A stretch of DNA of 64,000 bases, from contig NC_071355.1 of the NCBI RefSeq assembly GCF_943734655.1, forward strand, positions 203,978,439 through 204,042,438, written 5' to 3'. The translations under genes and the position numbers were made by a program. The stretch comes from Sabethes cyaneus (lineage: Eukaryota > Arthropoda > Insecta > Diptera > Culicidae). This document shows, piece by piece, positions 1 through 9,894 of the stretch (its first letter is position 1; each line of letters opens with the position of its first letter). Under the pieces are notes generated by a model. It saw only the letters and a program-made list of their open reading frames with translations, was not told where the DNA came from and made no database searches.

Positions 1-1085
1 GTATATTGAACCCCGCTCGAAGGACATGGGAGCTGGCTGGACGAGGAGGCTGACGGGGGCTAACTGGTGCGAGGAAGTTGTGTACGGATTCATTGAAGCG
101 CAATGGTGAGCTTGGCACGATTCATCACAAAAGCGGATTTTCAGTGGAGCAAATTTGCCGCTTCCCGTTTGGCAGTTTGAAGGGCCGCGGAGTTGTGTCT
201 GTTGCTTAGTTAGCTGTACGGTTGGCTGTACATTGAACCAAGTTGGGTATTTGGGTACGTGCACTGGTATTTGTTTGTTTATTTATTTATTTTCTAATTG
301 TTTTACCGCTTAACAAAAACCTATTTTTTAAATTTATCCGAGCGAGTCGTGAAAAGTAATTCCAGTAAGAGATGCGTTTACCCTGGAGTCCTTCAACCTG
401 ATGAAAGATAAAGAAGAAACATTGCATTGGTGAGAACTGAGAAGAGCTAGTTGCTGTTGGCTGTGCTTGATCGTACTTGAGACGAACAAATAAGTAATTG
501 CTTTCATCTGTGCAGAGAGCAAATGGAGCTGGAATTACTGCTGAAGTAAATCAAAGTTATTGCGAAGCTTCTTTCTAACTGAGCTTCTCCTGATTCGACT
601 TGTTGCAAGATAGCGGAAAGTATTCGCGTAGTTGCTAACTATATATTAAGAGGAAACATATTAATATTAATATTACGTCTTAATATTACGTTTAAACTTG
701 CATGTATGCATCATCCATGTGCCTTAGAAAGTGCAACGTTTTGTGAAATAAGATCGTATATAACGTTTAGTAAGGATCCCGCATAGTCTTGCAGGATAAA
801 TATATCAAATCAACATCCGTCGTCGTCGTTAACATAGGGTAGGGTTTAGAGTGTCCCAATATAGCACTAATTGCACAAATTGAAAGGTTAGTTAAGTACC
901 TTGTTTTGCCTACTTTAACATTTCTAAAAATATTTTTTTTAATTCCGTCCTGAAAAATGCCATGTTTTCATAAAACTCAAATGTTCGACCCCTAAATCGC
1001 GGCAACCAATGTTGACGTCATATAAAAGTTTTGTTGTGACACCCTAAGCTATCGTTTGAGGGGTAAGCCCCCGGGTTTTCTGACA
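1..1085. other. Unassigned AT-rich DNA
   Basis: No supported gene, RNA or bounded mobile element was seen here. The short open frames have no recognisable domain and look like chance. There is a short CGT run near 820-830 and an ATTAATATT run near 655-690. Confidence 0.5.
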
Positions 1086-1546
1086 TAGTGCTATTTTGGA
1101 ACACTCTAGTAGGGGTGATTAGTGCTGTTTCAAGAAATCGTCTCCAATCATCGCGAATCAAGATCCAAAACAGGAAACACTTTCAGCACATTTTTCGTCG
1201 TCTTTCCGCCTACTTATCACTTTTTCATTATATTTCCGTCGTCTTTTTACTGACTTTTCGCCGCTTCTCGTTTTTTTTGATAGTCTATTTGCTGGCTTTT
1301 CTTCGATCTGTTGTCATCTGATCGTCGTCTTATTGTTGTCTTTCTTCGTTGTCAACTCTCTATATTTTACAACGTCTTTTTATCATATTTTCGTCGACTG
1401 CTAGTTGTTTTATAACCTCTGGTTTTGGCCTTATTGTCGCTTTTTTGGCAGCTGTTTGCCGCTTTTGTAATCTTTTCTGTTATACCAAACGCCGTTTTTT
1501 TTGTCCTGACCTTGTGAAGAGGTCAGGCATATAATTATTTTTTTGC
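1086..1546 (+). repeat. TCGTC-rich low-complexity block
   Basis: The + strand is T-rich, with TCGTC or CGTC recurring every 10-30 bases between about 1190 and 1510. A block of the same style lies at 9895-10400. No fixed repeat period is visible. The two small open frames here are made of this biased sequence and are not called as genes. Confidence 0.5.
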
Positions 1547-1680
1547 AACAGTTGTTTTTTTACAATCAATAGAGGGGACGGTAGAAGAAAGTAATGAAAC
1601 CAAGATATTGATAGGATTCAAATAGATTGAGACCAAGCGTGAAGGGGAAAGAACGGAAGATGAGGTAAGGAATGGTCATT

Positions 1681-1902
1681 GCTGAAATTAAATAAAAAAA
1701 GAAACTTTCCAGTTAAATTCTACTATGCATATTTATTCGCGACAGATACGCATTTCGTCTACGACTTGCAGGCTTCATCAGTGTCTGTTTTCGAACTAGT
1801 CGCGAATAAATGATACATAGTAGGATTTAATTGGAAAGTTTTCTTTTTTATTTAATTTCAGATTTCGTATTCTACTAAGACGCACCAAAAACCTCAGTCA
1901 AG
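1681..1902 (-). mobile_element. Palindromic hammerhead-bearing retroelement, copy A (Penelope-like terminus)
   Basis: This is an inverted-repeat insertion of about 222 bp. The left arm carries the hammerhead on the minus strand. The right arm is a shorter reverse copy followed by a unique 3' tail that includes CTACTAAGACGCACC. GGTCATT occurs at 1674-1680 and again at 1903-1909, consistent with a target-site duplication, and repeat Y at 18945 shows the uninterrupted site. The arms are about 80-90% alike by eye. Assignment to Penelope-like elements is inference: that class is known to carry type I hammerheads in its terminal repeats and to insert in inverted arrangements. No reverse transcriptase is present. 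Confidence 0.65.
1741..1785 (-). ncRNA. Hammerhead ribozyme motif, copy A
   Basis: Read on the minus strand, the order is stem I strand GACA, core CTGATGA, an extra A, stem II GCCTGC-loop AAGTC-GTAGAC, core GAA, the self-complementary stem III ATGCGTAT, C17, and stem I strand TGTC. Stem II has one C-A mismatch compared with the other copies, so this copy may be weak. Stem III has no loop, which in known elements means the active form is probably a dimer. Core residues C3, U4, G5, A6, G8, A9, G12, A13 and A14 are all present. Confidence 0.6.
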
Positions 1903-2275
1903 GGTCATTAAAGCAACGCTTGAGAAGTTATGTACCTCTCCTTTTTAAGCAAGCTGGGGGATCCGAGGATCGAACCAATAACACTACTTAACAAAATAAA
2001 ACAAAAAGCGTGAACTCAGTAAGCTGAAGATGATTTTTCATGTAAAATTGGCCGCTGAATCCGAAAATGTGGTCAGAAAAATTTAAAGTAGGATAGTTTT
2101 TGAGATATGCATTAAAGTTGAAATTTTGCTTAAAGAAAGAAAGTACATGCACATAAAAACAAATTTCTCCGGCTACGGTGCACAAATTTCAAATCTCTTT
2201 TTCCCACATCAAAGAGGAGAACATTTACTATCGATTAGTTGAACTTCATTTTTCTTTAAGAATAATAGTACTGTA

Positions 2276-3477
2276 GACATTTGAGAATTTGTGCACAACA
2301 AGACAGAAAAGAACGCATTTTTTTGGAATAATTTCAACTTTATCTAAGGTTTTAGACAAGGTAAACGCATTTTAAAAATTTTATTTTATGTGGGTCTTAA
2401 ACGCCGATAAAAAAGCAAAGAAATCATGGGGTTAATGATAACAATCGGTTGAAAATTGTAGAAGTTATGACCATTACACTAAAACAGTAATATTTGCGCA
2501 TTTGAATATCATGCTCATGATCATGCTTGAAGAGTGATTGAATTTAATAGTAAGAATTGTGAAAATAGTAAGAACAATAAGAAAAATGAGCGTAACAAAG
2601 CATGAGTTTAAACATGAAAATAATCCACAGAAACTCTGTTACGTATGTGAAAACTATATTTTTACAACCCCGGTTAATTTCACTGCTTCATTGCAAACTG
2701 CGTTTCCATTTGCGTGTCCATTTATATAGATTATGACAAGCAATTCGATAAATGTTATGCCAATTAAGACAATGCTTGTTAGTGTTTGGATATAAAGAGG
2801 CGATTCGAAGTTACTGTTTGGATGTAAAGGGGCTATTGGTGAGCCCTATGACCCAGCTGAATGGCGTTTGTTCATAGATAGCATTAACCAGAGTTTGAAG
2901 ACTGTATAGGATACCGCTTCTTGTTTCTGAAAATAAAAAACATAAGTTGACGCTAGTGTTTCATCATGCGTCATGTGTGAAAATATGCTTAAAACTGTCA
3001 ATGTTTTCCTGTTGAATACAACAGATGTCGTTGCTTGGTAACGCATATTGTACGTATTAAAAACAACACAATTTTGCGCAACAAATAATTTACTCAGCTT
3101 GGCAACAGCACTCTCTCTTTCATCTCTGTTTCTTTTGTGTTTACCGTTAAAGGCGGTATTACCTTTGACATTTGAACCAACAAAGAAGTTATGAAAATTA
3201 GATAATATTAGATTAGGTATTGTTTAGGCAGGTAGACATAGATAACCGATAAATTTTGAGAAAAGCGTCATCTCTTGAAAAGCAACGGTTCATCTGGTAT
3301 CCTATTACTATATCAGGGATACAAATAATCCTCGATTTCTGTAGCCCATGCTAGTTACTGTGAATAAATACTAAAAATACTAAGCATGAGTCAAATGGCT
3401 CTACATATAATAAAATACAGTTAAACATAATTGGAAAATTTGCTCCGACCTTAATGTCGATGCGTGTGTGTTTCAAA

Positions 3478-3527
<50 letters not shown>

Positions 3528-3838
3528 ATTTGTGGCATGTGGCCAAGTAAGAGGGTAATAGCTTAAAGTAAGGGGGTGTTTGTAAGAGCATGATTTTTAA
3601 ATGCGCAAACATTACTGTTTTAGTAAAATGGTCTTAATTTCTACAATTTTCAACCGATGGTTATCATTAACCCCATGATTTCTTTATTTTTTATCGGCCT
3701 TTAAGACCCACATGAAATGAAATTTTCAAAATGCGTTAATCATATCTAAAACCTTTGGTAAAGTTGAAATTATTCCAAAAAAATGCATTCTTTTTTGATT
3801 TGTTGTGAATAAATTCTCAAATATCTAATATCGCTGAC
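2276..3838. mobile_element. Long terminal-inverted-repeat element of unknown class
   Basis: About 240 bases at 2276-2517 recur in reverse complement at 3588-3838 at roughly 85-90% identity by eye. Both arms share blocks such as CATGGGGTTAATGATAAC and TTTGGAATAATTTCAACTTT. The 1.07-kb centre carries a GA microsatellite and no coding frame of note. No convincing target duplication was found, so this may be a MITE-like element, a foldback element or an inverted duplication. Confidence 0.55.
3481..3523 (+). repeat. (GA)n microsatellite
   Basis: About 21 uninterrupted GA dinucleotides lie inside the centre of the inverted-repeat element at 2276-3838. Confidence 0.95.
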
Positions 3839-4338
3839 AGACGAAAAGCGTCACACGCAGTACCTTGTAATAGGGATGGGAAAACTATCATTCATTACTG
3901 ATAGTTATCAGTAAGCAATCATATCATTAAGTATCAGTAAGGTTTCGCAGTTATTGATGCTTACTGATACAATTACGTCGTCCCGTTTGAAAAATCAGTT
4001 GGTTTAAAGTTAATGGTCGGTAGTTGTGTACGATAGATGAGAGTGACACAATATGTCGTCGTTGTCGTCAGCAGCCTAGAGCCGGGGTGGTTCGTGCTGT
4101 TTCAAGCAGTCGTCTCTTTCAACTCGATCTTGGGCCATTTGTCGCAAGTTTCCCAGTCGTCTCAAAAGTCATAAATCACTTTCGACTTGGTCAAGCCATC
4201 TTGCATGTCGAGTCTTCGTATTTCCGGTGCCGGTGGGCTTGTTGAAAAGAACTGTTGTCGTTGTTCTGTCGTCCGGCATCTTTACGACGTGCCCGGCCCA
4301 CCGTAGCCTACCGAATTTCGTCAGATGTAGATGGGAGT

Positions 4339-7300
4339 TCGGCTGGTAAATGGCTTGGTAATGCGTACCATCGGTGCCTTGTGCACTGGGCATAAAATAG
4401 ACCCCACAGTGGTTCATAGCCTCTTACCTAGCAACTCCTACCCCAACCTCCTCGTGGTACCAGCCGGGATACGAGCAACCTCGGGTGGAGATCGGGTAAC
4501 CAACCCCGGTGGAAACCAAGGTCGTATGCTGACAGGGGGGGAGGGCTCCTTCGAGCTACGTTGGCCCTCCGGCGATACTGTGGGGTTGGTTGCGGGTTTT
4601 GCAAGCCTGAACCACTAAAAAAACCAAAGCAATGGACTCCGTAAGTAATAATAATAACTCTAATCGGAACAATCGGCAAAGACCCAGGCGACGAAAACGG
4701 ACTAACGATTGGAAATTAGGAACATGGAACTGTCGGTCTCTAAATTTCCTCGGAAGTACCCACGTGCTTTCTAAAGAAGTGAAGAGCCGCAAGTTCGACA
4801 TCGTAGCGCTACAGGAGGTATGCTGGAAAGGAACGATGGTACGTACGTATAGAGATGGTCATACCATCTACCAGAGCTGCGGCAATACACACGAGCTGGG
4901 CACAGCTTTTATAGTGATGGGCGAGATGCAGAAGCGGGTGATCGGGTGGTGGCCGATCAACCCCCGAATGTGCAGATTAAGAATCAAGGGCCGATTCTTC
5001 AATATAAGCATAATTAACGTGCACAGCCCTCACCTCGGAAGTACCGATGATGACAAAGACGAATTCTACGCGCAGTTGGAGCGTGAATACGACCGCTGCC
5101 CAAGACATGATGTCAAAATTATCATCGGGAACTGTAATGCTCAGGTTGGTCAGGAGGAGGAATTCAAACCGGTGATTGGACGGTTCAGCGCTCACCCGCA
5201 AACGAACGAAAACGGCCTAAGACTTGTCGACTTCGCCGCCTCCAAGAACATGGCCATACGTAATACCTTCTTCCAGCATAACCTCTACCATCGGTACACC
5301 TGGAGATCACCCAACCAAACAGAATCACAAATCGACCACGTTCTGATAGATGGTCGGCACTTTTCAGACATTATCGACGTCAGAACCTATCCGGGCGCTA
5401 ACATTGATTCGGACCACTACCTAGTGATGGTAAGGATACGTCAAAAACTATCGGTTGTGAACAACATACGATACCGCCGCCCGCCACGGTATAATCTAGC
5501 GCGACTGAAGCAACCAGAGGTCGCCGAAAACTACGCGTTATCTCTCGAAACCGCGCTGCCGGAAGAGGGAGAGCTGGATGAAGCCCCTCTTGAAGACTGT
5601 TGGAATGCCGTGAAAACAGCCATTAACAGCGTAGCGGAGAACGTCCTAGGCAGTGTGGCACCGAATCGACGTAACGAATGGTTTGACGAGGAATGCCAGC
5701 AGATATTGGATGAGAAGAACGCAGCGCGGGTACAAATGCTGCGTAGAGCCACCCGTCAGAATGTGGAGCGATACAAACAGAAGCGGAGGCAACAAACCCG
5801 ACTCTTCAAGGAAAAGAAGCGCCACCAAGAGGAGAAGGAGTGCGAAGAACTCGAACAGCTGTACCGCTTTCACGACACACGGAAGTTCTATCAGAAACTC
5901 AACGGATCTCGCAAAGGCTTCGTGCCGCGGGCCGAAATGTGCAGAGATAAAGATGGAGGTATCTTGACTGATGACCGTGCGGTGATCGAAAGGTGGAAGC
6001 AGCACTACGATGAACACCTGAATGGCGTGCAGGCGGAAGACCATGATAGCGGAGGAAGTGACCACATTGGTGCAGCAAGCGACGAAGATGTGCCACCTCC
6101 ATCGATAAGGGAAGTTAAAGAAGCCATCCAGCGGCTGAAGAACAACAAAGCAGCGGGAAAGGATGGCATTGGAGCGGAACTTATTAAAATGGGCCCGGAC
6201 AAGTTGGCCGGCTGTCTGCATCAATTGATTGTCAAGATTTGGGATACGGAACGACTACCGGAGGAGTGGAAAGACGGGGTTATCTGCCCTATCTACAAGA
6301 AAGGTGATAAGCTGGATTGTGAGAACTACCGAGCCATCACTATCCTGAATGCCGCCTACAAAGTGCTGTCCCAAGTCCTCTTTCATCGACTATCGCCAAT
6401 AGCCAATAGATTTGTGGGAAGTTACCAGGCCGGCTTCATGGAGGGTCGGTCTACAACAGACCAAATCTTCACCCTGCGGCAGATCCTCCAGAAGTGCCGC
6501 GAATTCCGAGTCCCCACGCACCACCTGTTCATCGATATCAAAGCCGCATATGATAGCGTAAACCGACAAAAGCTATGGAAAATTTTGGACGAAAACGGCT
6601 TTCCGGGTAAGCTTACTAGACTTATCATGGCTACGATGGATGGGATCCAGTGCTGTGTGAGAATCTCGGGTGGATTGTCGGACCAATTCGAATCTCGCAG
6701 GGGACTTCGACAAGGAGATGGTCTTTCCTGCCTGCTATTCAACATTGCGCTTGAAGGTGTTATAAGGCGAGCGGCGATCGAAATGCGGGGCACGATTTTC
6801 AACAAATCCAGTCAATTTATCTGCTTTGCTGACGACGTGGATGCTGTCGGCAGAACATTTGAGGCGGTGGAAGATCAGTACACCAGACTGAAACGCGAAG
6901 CAGAGAAGATTGGATTGCAGATAAATACGTCTAAAACGAAGTATATGCTGGCGGGCGGGACCGAGCGCGACAGGGCTCGCTTGGGCAGCACCGTGGTAAT
7001 CGACGGGGATGAGTTCGAGGTAGTCGACGAGTTCGTATATCTTGGCTCGCTGGCAACAGAGGACAACAATACCAGCCGTGAGATTAAAAGACGTATTATC
7101 AGCGGAAGTCGGGCCTACTACGGACTCCACAAACACTTGCGGTCGAACAATCTGAGCCCCCGTACAAAGTGCACACTGTACAAAACGCTAATTAGACCGG
7201 TTGTCCTCTACGGGCACGAAACGTGGACATTGCTAGAAGAGGACCTACGAGCACTCGGAGTTTTCGAACGGCGGGTGCTAAGAACCATCTTTGGCGGAGT

Positions 7301-7644
7301 GCAAGACAACGGTGTATGGAGGCGAAGAATGAACCACGAGCTCGCGCGTCTCTACGGCGAACCAAGTATTCAGAAAGTGGTTAAAGCTGGACGGATACGT
7401 TGGGCAGGACATGTTGCTAGAATGCCGGACAACTATCCTGCAAAAATGGTTTTCGCATCAAATCCGGTAGGAACAAGACGAAGAGGGGCACAGCGAGCGA
7501 GGTGGCAAGACCAGGTGGAGCGAGATCTGGCGAGCACTGGGTGCCCGCGGAACTGGAGATCAGTTGCCATGGACCGAAACAGATGGAGAAATTATACTGC
7601 GCAGGCCTTGTCATAAGACGTTAGGCCAATTAAGTAAGTAAGTA
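4339..7644 (+). mobile_element. Full-length RTE-clade non-LTR retrotransposon (family a)
   Basis: This 3.3-kb element has a 5' UTR of about 290 bp, one long ORF (4632-7616), a 28-bp 3' UTR and a tail of TAAG repeats (7630-7646), the tail style of RTE elements. It is flanked by a 10-bp direct repeat AGATGGGAGT (4329-4338 and 7645-7654) that also restores the interrupted older RTE. The intact ORF and clean duplication indicate a fairly recent insertion. A 5'-truncated decayed relative is at 16533-18930. Confidence 0.85.
4632..7616 (+). CDS. RTE retrotransposon polyprotein: APE-type endonuclease plus reverse transcriptase
   Basis: This intact 994-aa ORF encodes the enzyme that nicks target DNA and copies the element RNA there by target-primed reverse transcription. 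Residues about 27-265 are an exonuclease-endonuclease-phosphatase (APE-like) domain, with LGTWNCRSL, the metal-binding Glu in ALQEVCW and the terminal SDHYLV. Residues about 480-760 are reverse transcriptase, with the KNNKAAGKDGI and FIDIKAAYDS motifs (catalytic Asp near 632) and FADDVD near 731. The C-terminus has the RRRMNHELARLYGEP and RIRWAGHVARMPD blocks usual in this clade. The start at 4632 is the first ATG after a 5' UTR rich in stops. The family motif GDxNA reads GNCNA at residues 166-170, so a catalytic Asp is Asn and this copy may lack nicking activity. Database hits to such proteins are often labelled craniofacial development protein 2-like. Confidence 0.9.
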   Translation: MDSVSNNNNSNRNNRQRPRRRKRTNDWKLGTWNCRSLNFLGSTHVLSKEVKSRKFDIVALQEVCWKGTMVRTYRDGHTIYQSCGNTHELGTAFIVMGEMQKRVIGWWPINPRMCRLRIKGRFFNISIINVHSPHLGSTDDDKDEFYAQLEREYDRCPRHDVKIIIGNCNAQVGQEEEFKPVIGRFSAHPQTNENGLRLVDFAASKNMAIRNTFFQHNLYHRYTWRSPNQTESQIDHVLIDGRHFSDIIDVRTYPGANIDSDHYLVMVRIRQKLSVVNNIRYRRPPRYNLARLKQPEVAENYALSLETALPEEGELDEAPLEDCWNAVKTAINSVAENVLGSVAPNRRNEWFDEECQQILDEKNAARVQMLRRATRQNVERYKQKRRQQTRLFKEKKRHQEEKECEELEQLYRFHDTRKFYQKLNGSRKGFVPRAEMCRDKDGGILTDDRAVIERWKQHYDEHLNGVQAEDHDSGGSDHIGAASDEDVPPPSIREVKEAIQRLKNNKAAGKDGIGAELIKMGPDKLAGCLHQLIVKIWDTERLPEEWKDGVICPIYKKGDKLDCENYRAITILNAAYKVLSQVLFHRLSPIANRFVGSYQAGFMEGRSTTDQIFTLRQILQKCREFRVPTHHLFIDIKAAYDSVNRQKLWKILDENGFPGKLTRLIMATMDGIQCCVRISGGLSDQFESRRGLRQGDGLSCLLFNIALEGVIRRAAIEMRGTIFNKSSQFICFADDVDAVGRTFEAVEDQYTRLKREAEKIGLQINTSKTKYMLAGGTERDRARLGSTVVIDGDEFEVVDEFVYLGSLATEDNNTSREIKRRIISGSRAYYGLHKHLRSNNLSPRTKCTLYKTLIRPVVLYGHETWTLLEEDLRALGVFERRVLRTIFGGVQDNGVWRRRMNHELARLYGEPSIQKVVKAGRIRWAGHVARMPDNYPAKMVFASNPVGTRRRGAQRARWQDQVERDLASTGCPRNWRSVAMDRNRWRNYTAQALS

Positions 7645-8436
7645 AGATGGGAGTCTCTGGGATTCTCAAGCAGTGAAAGTATGTCGTGATTCATATACTT
7701 TTACCCTCGATGAAAATCATGCCTCTGAGAGGCAGTCTCTCGTTTCGATACTCGCTGGTCGGAACACCGCCTCAAGAGTGATGTTGAACAACATACTGGA
7801 TAAGCTGTCACCTTGTCCCAACCCTCGCCGAGTCTCGAAGGGACTCGAGTGTGTCCCGGAGACGTGCGAAACGCATCACTCGTTCCAATGTAGCTCTGAT
7901 TAGTCAGGTCAGTTTATCAGGAAAACCGTTTTCGTGCATTATGTACCATAGCTGGTCTCGATGGACTGCATCGTATGTTGCTTTGAAATCAATAAAGATG
8001 TGATCCGAGGACACGATGTACCCTCAACATTTCTGCAAGATCTGTCGGATGGAAAAAATCTGGTCGGTAGTTGCGCGAGCCCCCATGAAGTCCACCTGAT
8101 AAATTACAATTACATGAATAATGCAGTTATTACAATTTCCTATGTTTTTGCTACAATGCCGTGATGGGTAAAATTACTGATATTTACTGATAGTTATCAG
8201 TAACGTACTGAAACTACTGATAGTTATCAGTAACGACTTTTAATGATAGTTCCCATCCCTACCTTGTAAGTAAGTCGCAAGGGCATGCACAGTGTCGCCA
8301 TCCTGCCAGTAAACACATAGTTAGATTAAACTTCTCGATCGGTGGTTCTTCAGTAGACGGAGGAAAAGGCACGATCTGTGTCTAAAAATAACCCAACCCC
8401 TGCCGTCACGTTAATAAGGGGGGTTGCGCAGTCTCC

Positions 8437-8530
8437 TTTTGTACAGCGCCTCTATGGTTCAAAGGTACAAGTAATAGCGAGGTGTTGTGGGTTCGAATCC
8501 GGTTATAATCTCAGATTTTAGCTTGGTTCG
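8437..8530 (+). mobile_element. tRNA-derived SINE head
   Basis: An A-box match TGGTTCAAAGG (8455-8465) and a perfect B box GGTTCGAATCC (8490-8500) are spaced as in an RNA polymerase III internal promoter. The flanks do not form a tRNA acceptor stem, so this is a SINE or tRNA pseudogene, not a functional tRNA. The 3' limit is not defined. Confidence 0.55.
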
Positions 8531-8858
8531 ACCCATGCACCTTCCAGCATTGGACAAAATGTAGGAGTCACAACGATAACTTGGTAAGCGTAGCTACTAA
8601 TAACCCCCTCCCCCCCCCCCCCTTTTCGAACCTGTCTACTCTTTCCCATCCAAAAACTTTACATTACCTTCTTCTGCCATCCCTTCATCAATTGTACAAC
8701 CACCGTTTCAAAAAATATTAATCAGTTTCAATGTTCACAATAAAAACTGCTGTAGATGCATTGTTTCTACTACAAAATTTATTGTAAATTTTTTTTCGGG
8801 TGGACCTCATACTTAACCGTTATTAATTGTTTTTCGGTTCAAAAAACGTATTGATAAT
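8531..8858. other. Unassigned DNA with a poly-C run
   Basis: No gene was seen. A run of 13 C lies at 8610-8622 after CCCCCT. The 10-bp target duplication of the next element (TATTGATAAT) lies at 8849-8858. Confidence 0.5.
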
Positions 8859-9098
8859 CTAAAAATAAAAAATAAGAAAACTTATCCAATTTAATTCTAC
8901 TATGTGTATTTTATTCAATGACAGATACGTATTTCGCCTACGACTTGCAGGCTTCCAACACTGAGGAAGCCTGCAAGTCGTAGGCGAAATACGTATCTGT
9001 CATTGAATAAAATACACATAGTAGAATTAAATTGGATAAGTTTTCTTATTTTTTATTTTTAGGTTTCGTATTCTACTAAGACGCTCCAAAAACTTCAG
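8859..9098 (+). mobile_element. Palindromic hammerhead-bearing retroelement, copy B
   Basis: This 240-bp insertion is flanked by the 10-bp duplication TATTGATAAT (8849-8858 and 9099-9108). It is an almost perfect inverted repeat from 8870 to about 9058, centred at 8954-8963, followed by the unique 3' tail with GTATTCTACTAAGACGCTCC. The + strand arm keeps a full hammerhead core. The minus-strand arm has lost the CTGA half of the core at the junction. The terminal arrangement matches copies A and C. Confidence 0.75.
8957..9001 (+). ncRNA. Hammerhead ribozyme motif, copy B
   Basis: The order is AACA, CTGAGGA, extra A, GCCTGC-AAGTC-GTAGGC, GAA, ATACGTAT, C17, TGTC. All invariant core bases are present and stem II has six pairs including one G-U. 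Stem I keeps three of four pairs, since GACA has become AACA. N7 is G here, against T in copy A and A in copy C. Confidence 0.65.
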
Positions 9099-9459
9099 TA
9101 TTGATAATGTTTTACGCTACACTTAACTACTGTAGCACCATTGCCCTACTTGTAAATACCCCATTGGTTTTAGGTTTATTTTCACTTCCCTCGAACTGTA
9201 AACCCGTCAATTCCCTTCGCATGAACTGTAAACTGAAAGCTGACGAAATTATGAAGAGATCCACAGTTTTTATTTTTCGCAAGCGAAAAGGTACAATTTT
9301 TCGCTTGCTTCAATTTTCGCTTCGCTTGGAACTGTATACTATGCTTAAGACATCAGATTTGAATAAATTCTTACACTATGTAGATACAATCGGGCGAAAG
9401 ATTCGCTATAACGGCGCCGCAGTGGAGACACCTACATTAGTTTCGAGTTTGCTTTTTTA

Positions 9460-9871
9460 TAACTGTTCACTTTCTGGACATCAAATTGGACTAGGATTAT
9501 CGCGGTCCGAGGAAATCTGGTTAGAACGAGAGAACTTTATCACTTTTTGGTTTGGTCACAGTAAACAGATGGTATATTTAACTGTCGTCTCTGTCTGTGA
9601 AGCAAGGCGATCACGCAGAAAATGTATGAGGACATTTCACCTTGAAAGTTTTCGCTAATTTTCATTTGCTTGTGATCGAAAAAGGAAGTTATAATAGAAA
9701 TCGCATATTTGCTACATCTGTTATGAGTCAATCGGTACCCCTAAACCATGAAAATGCATTCATAATTGGCAGAGCTATTAGCGCTCAAAATCTTTCATAT
9801 TTTCGCGACACTCGCATTTTTTGATGTTTTGGAATGACACCCTATCCCAAACCTTGACGTAGCCCTACGTC
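9460..9871 (+). repeat. Dispersed repeat X, short form
   Basis: Blocks GGACATCAAATTGGACTAGG (near 9477), GAGCTATTAGCGCTCAAAA (near 9770) and TTTTGGAATGACACCCTATC recur in the same order at 58700-59180. Both copies end at a 16-bp near-palindrome, GACGTAGCCCTACGTC here (9856-9871). This copy has only one of the roughly 95-bp units that is tandemly repeated in the other. A 185-codon open frame over 9101-9658 overlaps this repeat and is not called as a gene. Confidence 0.6.
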
Positions 9872-9894
9872 AAAATCCACCGATATAAAAAGTC

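Larger units (their letters stand above)
1548..1990 (+). repeat. Dispersed repeat Y, interrupted by a hammerhead element
   Basis: The segments 1548-1680 and 1903-1940 read like one unit that also occurs at 18945-19095: a TTTTTACAATC start, a GGTAGAAGA block and a GGGTCATT block in the same order. Here the unit is split inside GGTCATT by the insertion at 1681-1902. The class is unknown. Confidence 0.5.
4018..8105 (-). mobile_element. Decayed RTE-clade LINE (family b), split by a second RTE
   Basis: The minus strand at 4169-4417 contains RWAGHVVKMPDD and a Lys/Arg-rich RTE C-terminus (RHARWLDQVESDL). The minus strand at 7655-8105 continues with reverse-transcriptase sequence of the same family that is also seen at 48528-50530 and 59885-61020. 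The two parts join if the + strand RTE at 4339-7644 is removed. The copy is 5'-truncated and full of stops and frameshifts. Its outer ends inside the hAT-like element are approximate. Confidence 0.7.
3871..8261. mobile_element. Non-autonomous hAT-type element with nested RTE insertions
   Basis: The left end begins TAGGGATGGGAAAACTATCA and the right end is its inverted match, TGATAGTTCCCATCCCTA. The 8-bp sequence CCTTGTAA directly flanks both ends (3863-3870 and 8262-8269), as expected for hAT transposition. Subterminal DNA on both sides carries copies of the palindrome CTGATAGTTATCAG. Only about 145 bp on the left and 155 bp on the right belong to the hAT-like element itself. The rest is two LINEs inserted one inside the other. 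No hAT transposase is present. Confidence 0.8.

Noticed and set aside
5646..6224. 192-codon minus-strand frame in the RTE
   Set aside because: It is antisense to the conserved RTE ORF, and a matching shadow appears in the decayed copy at 16979-17533.
9101..9658. 185-codon open frame
   Set aside because: It overlaps repeat X and the TSD of hammerhead copy B, has no domain and shows no conservation with the second repeat X copy.
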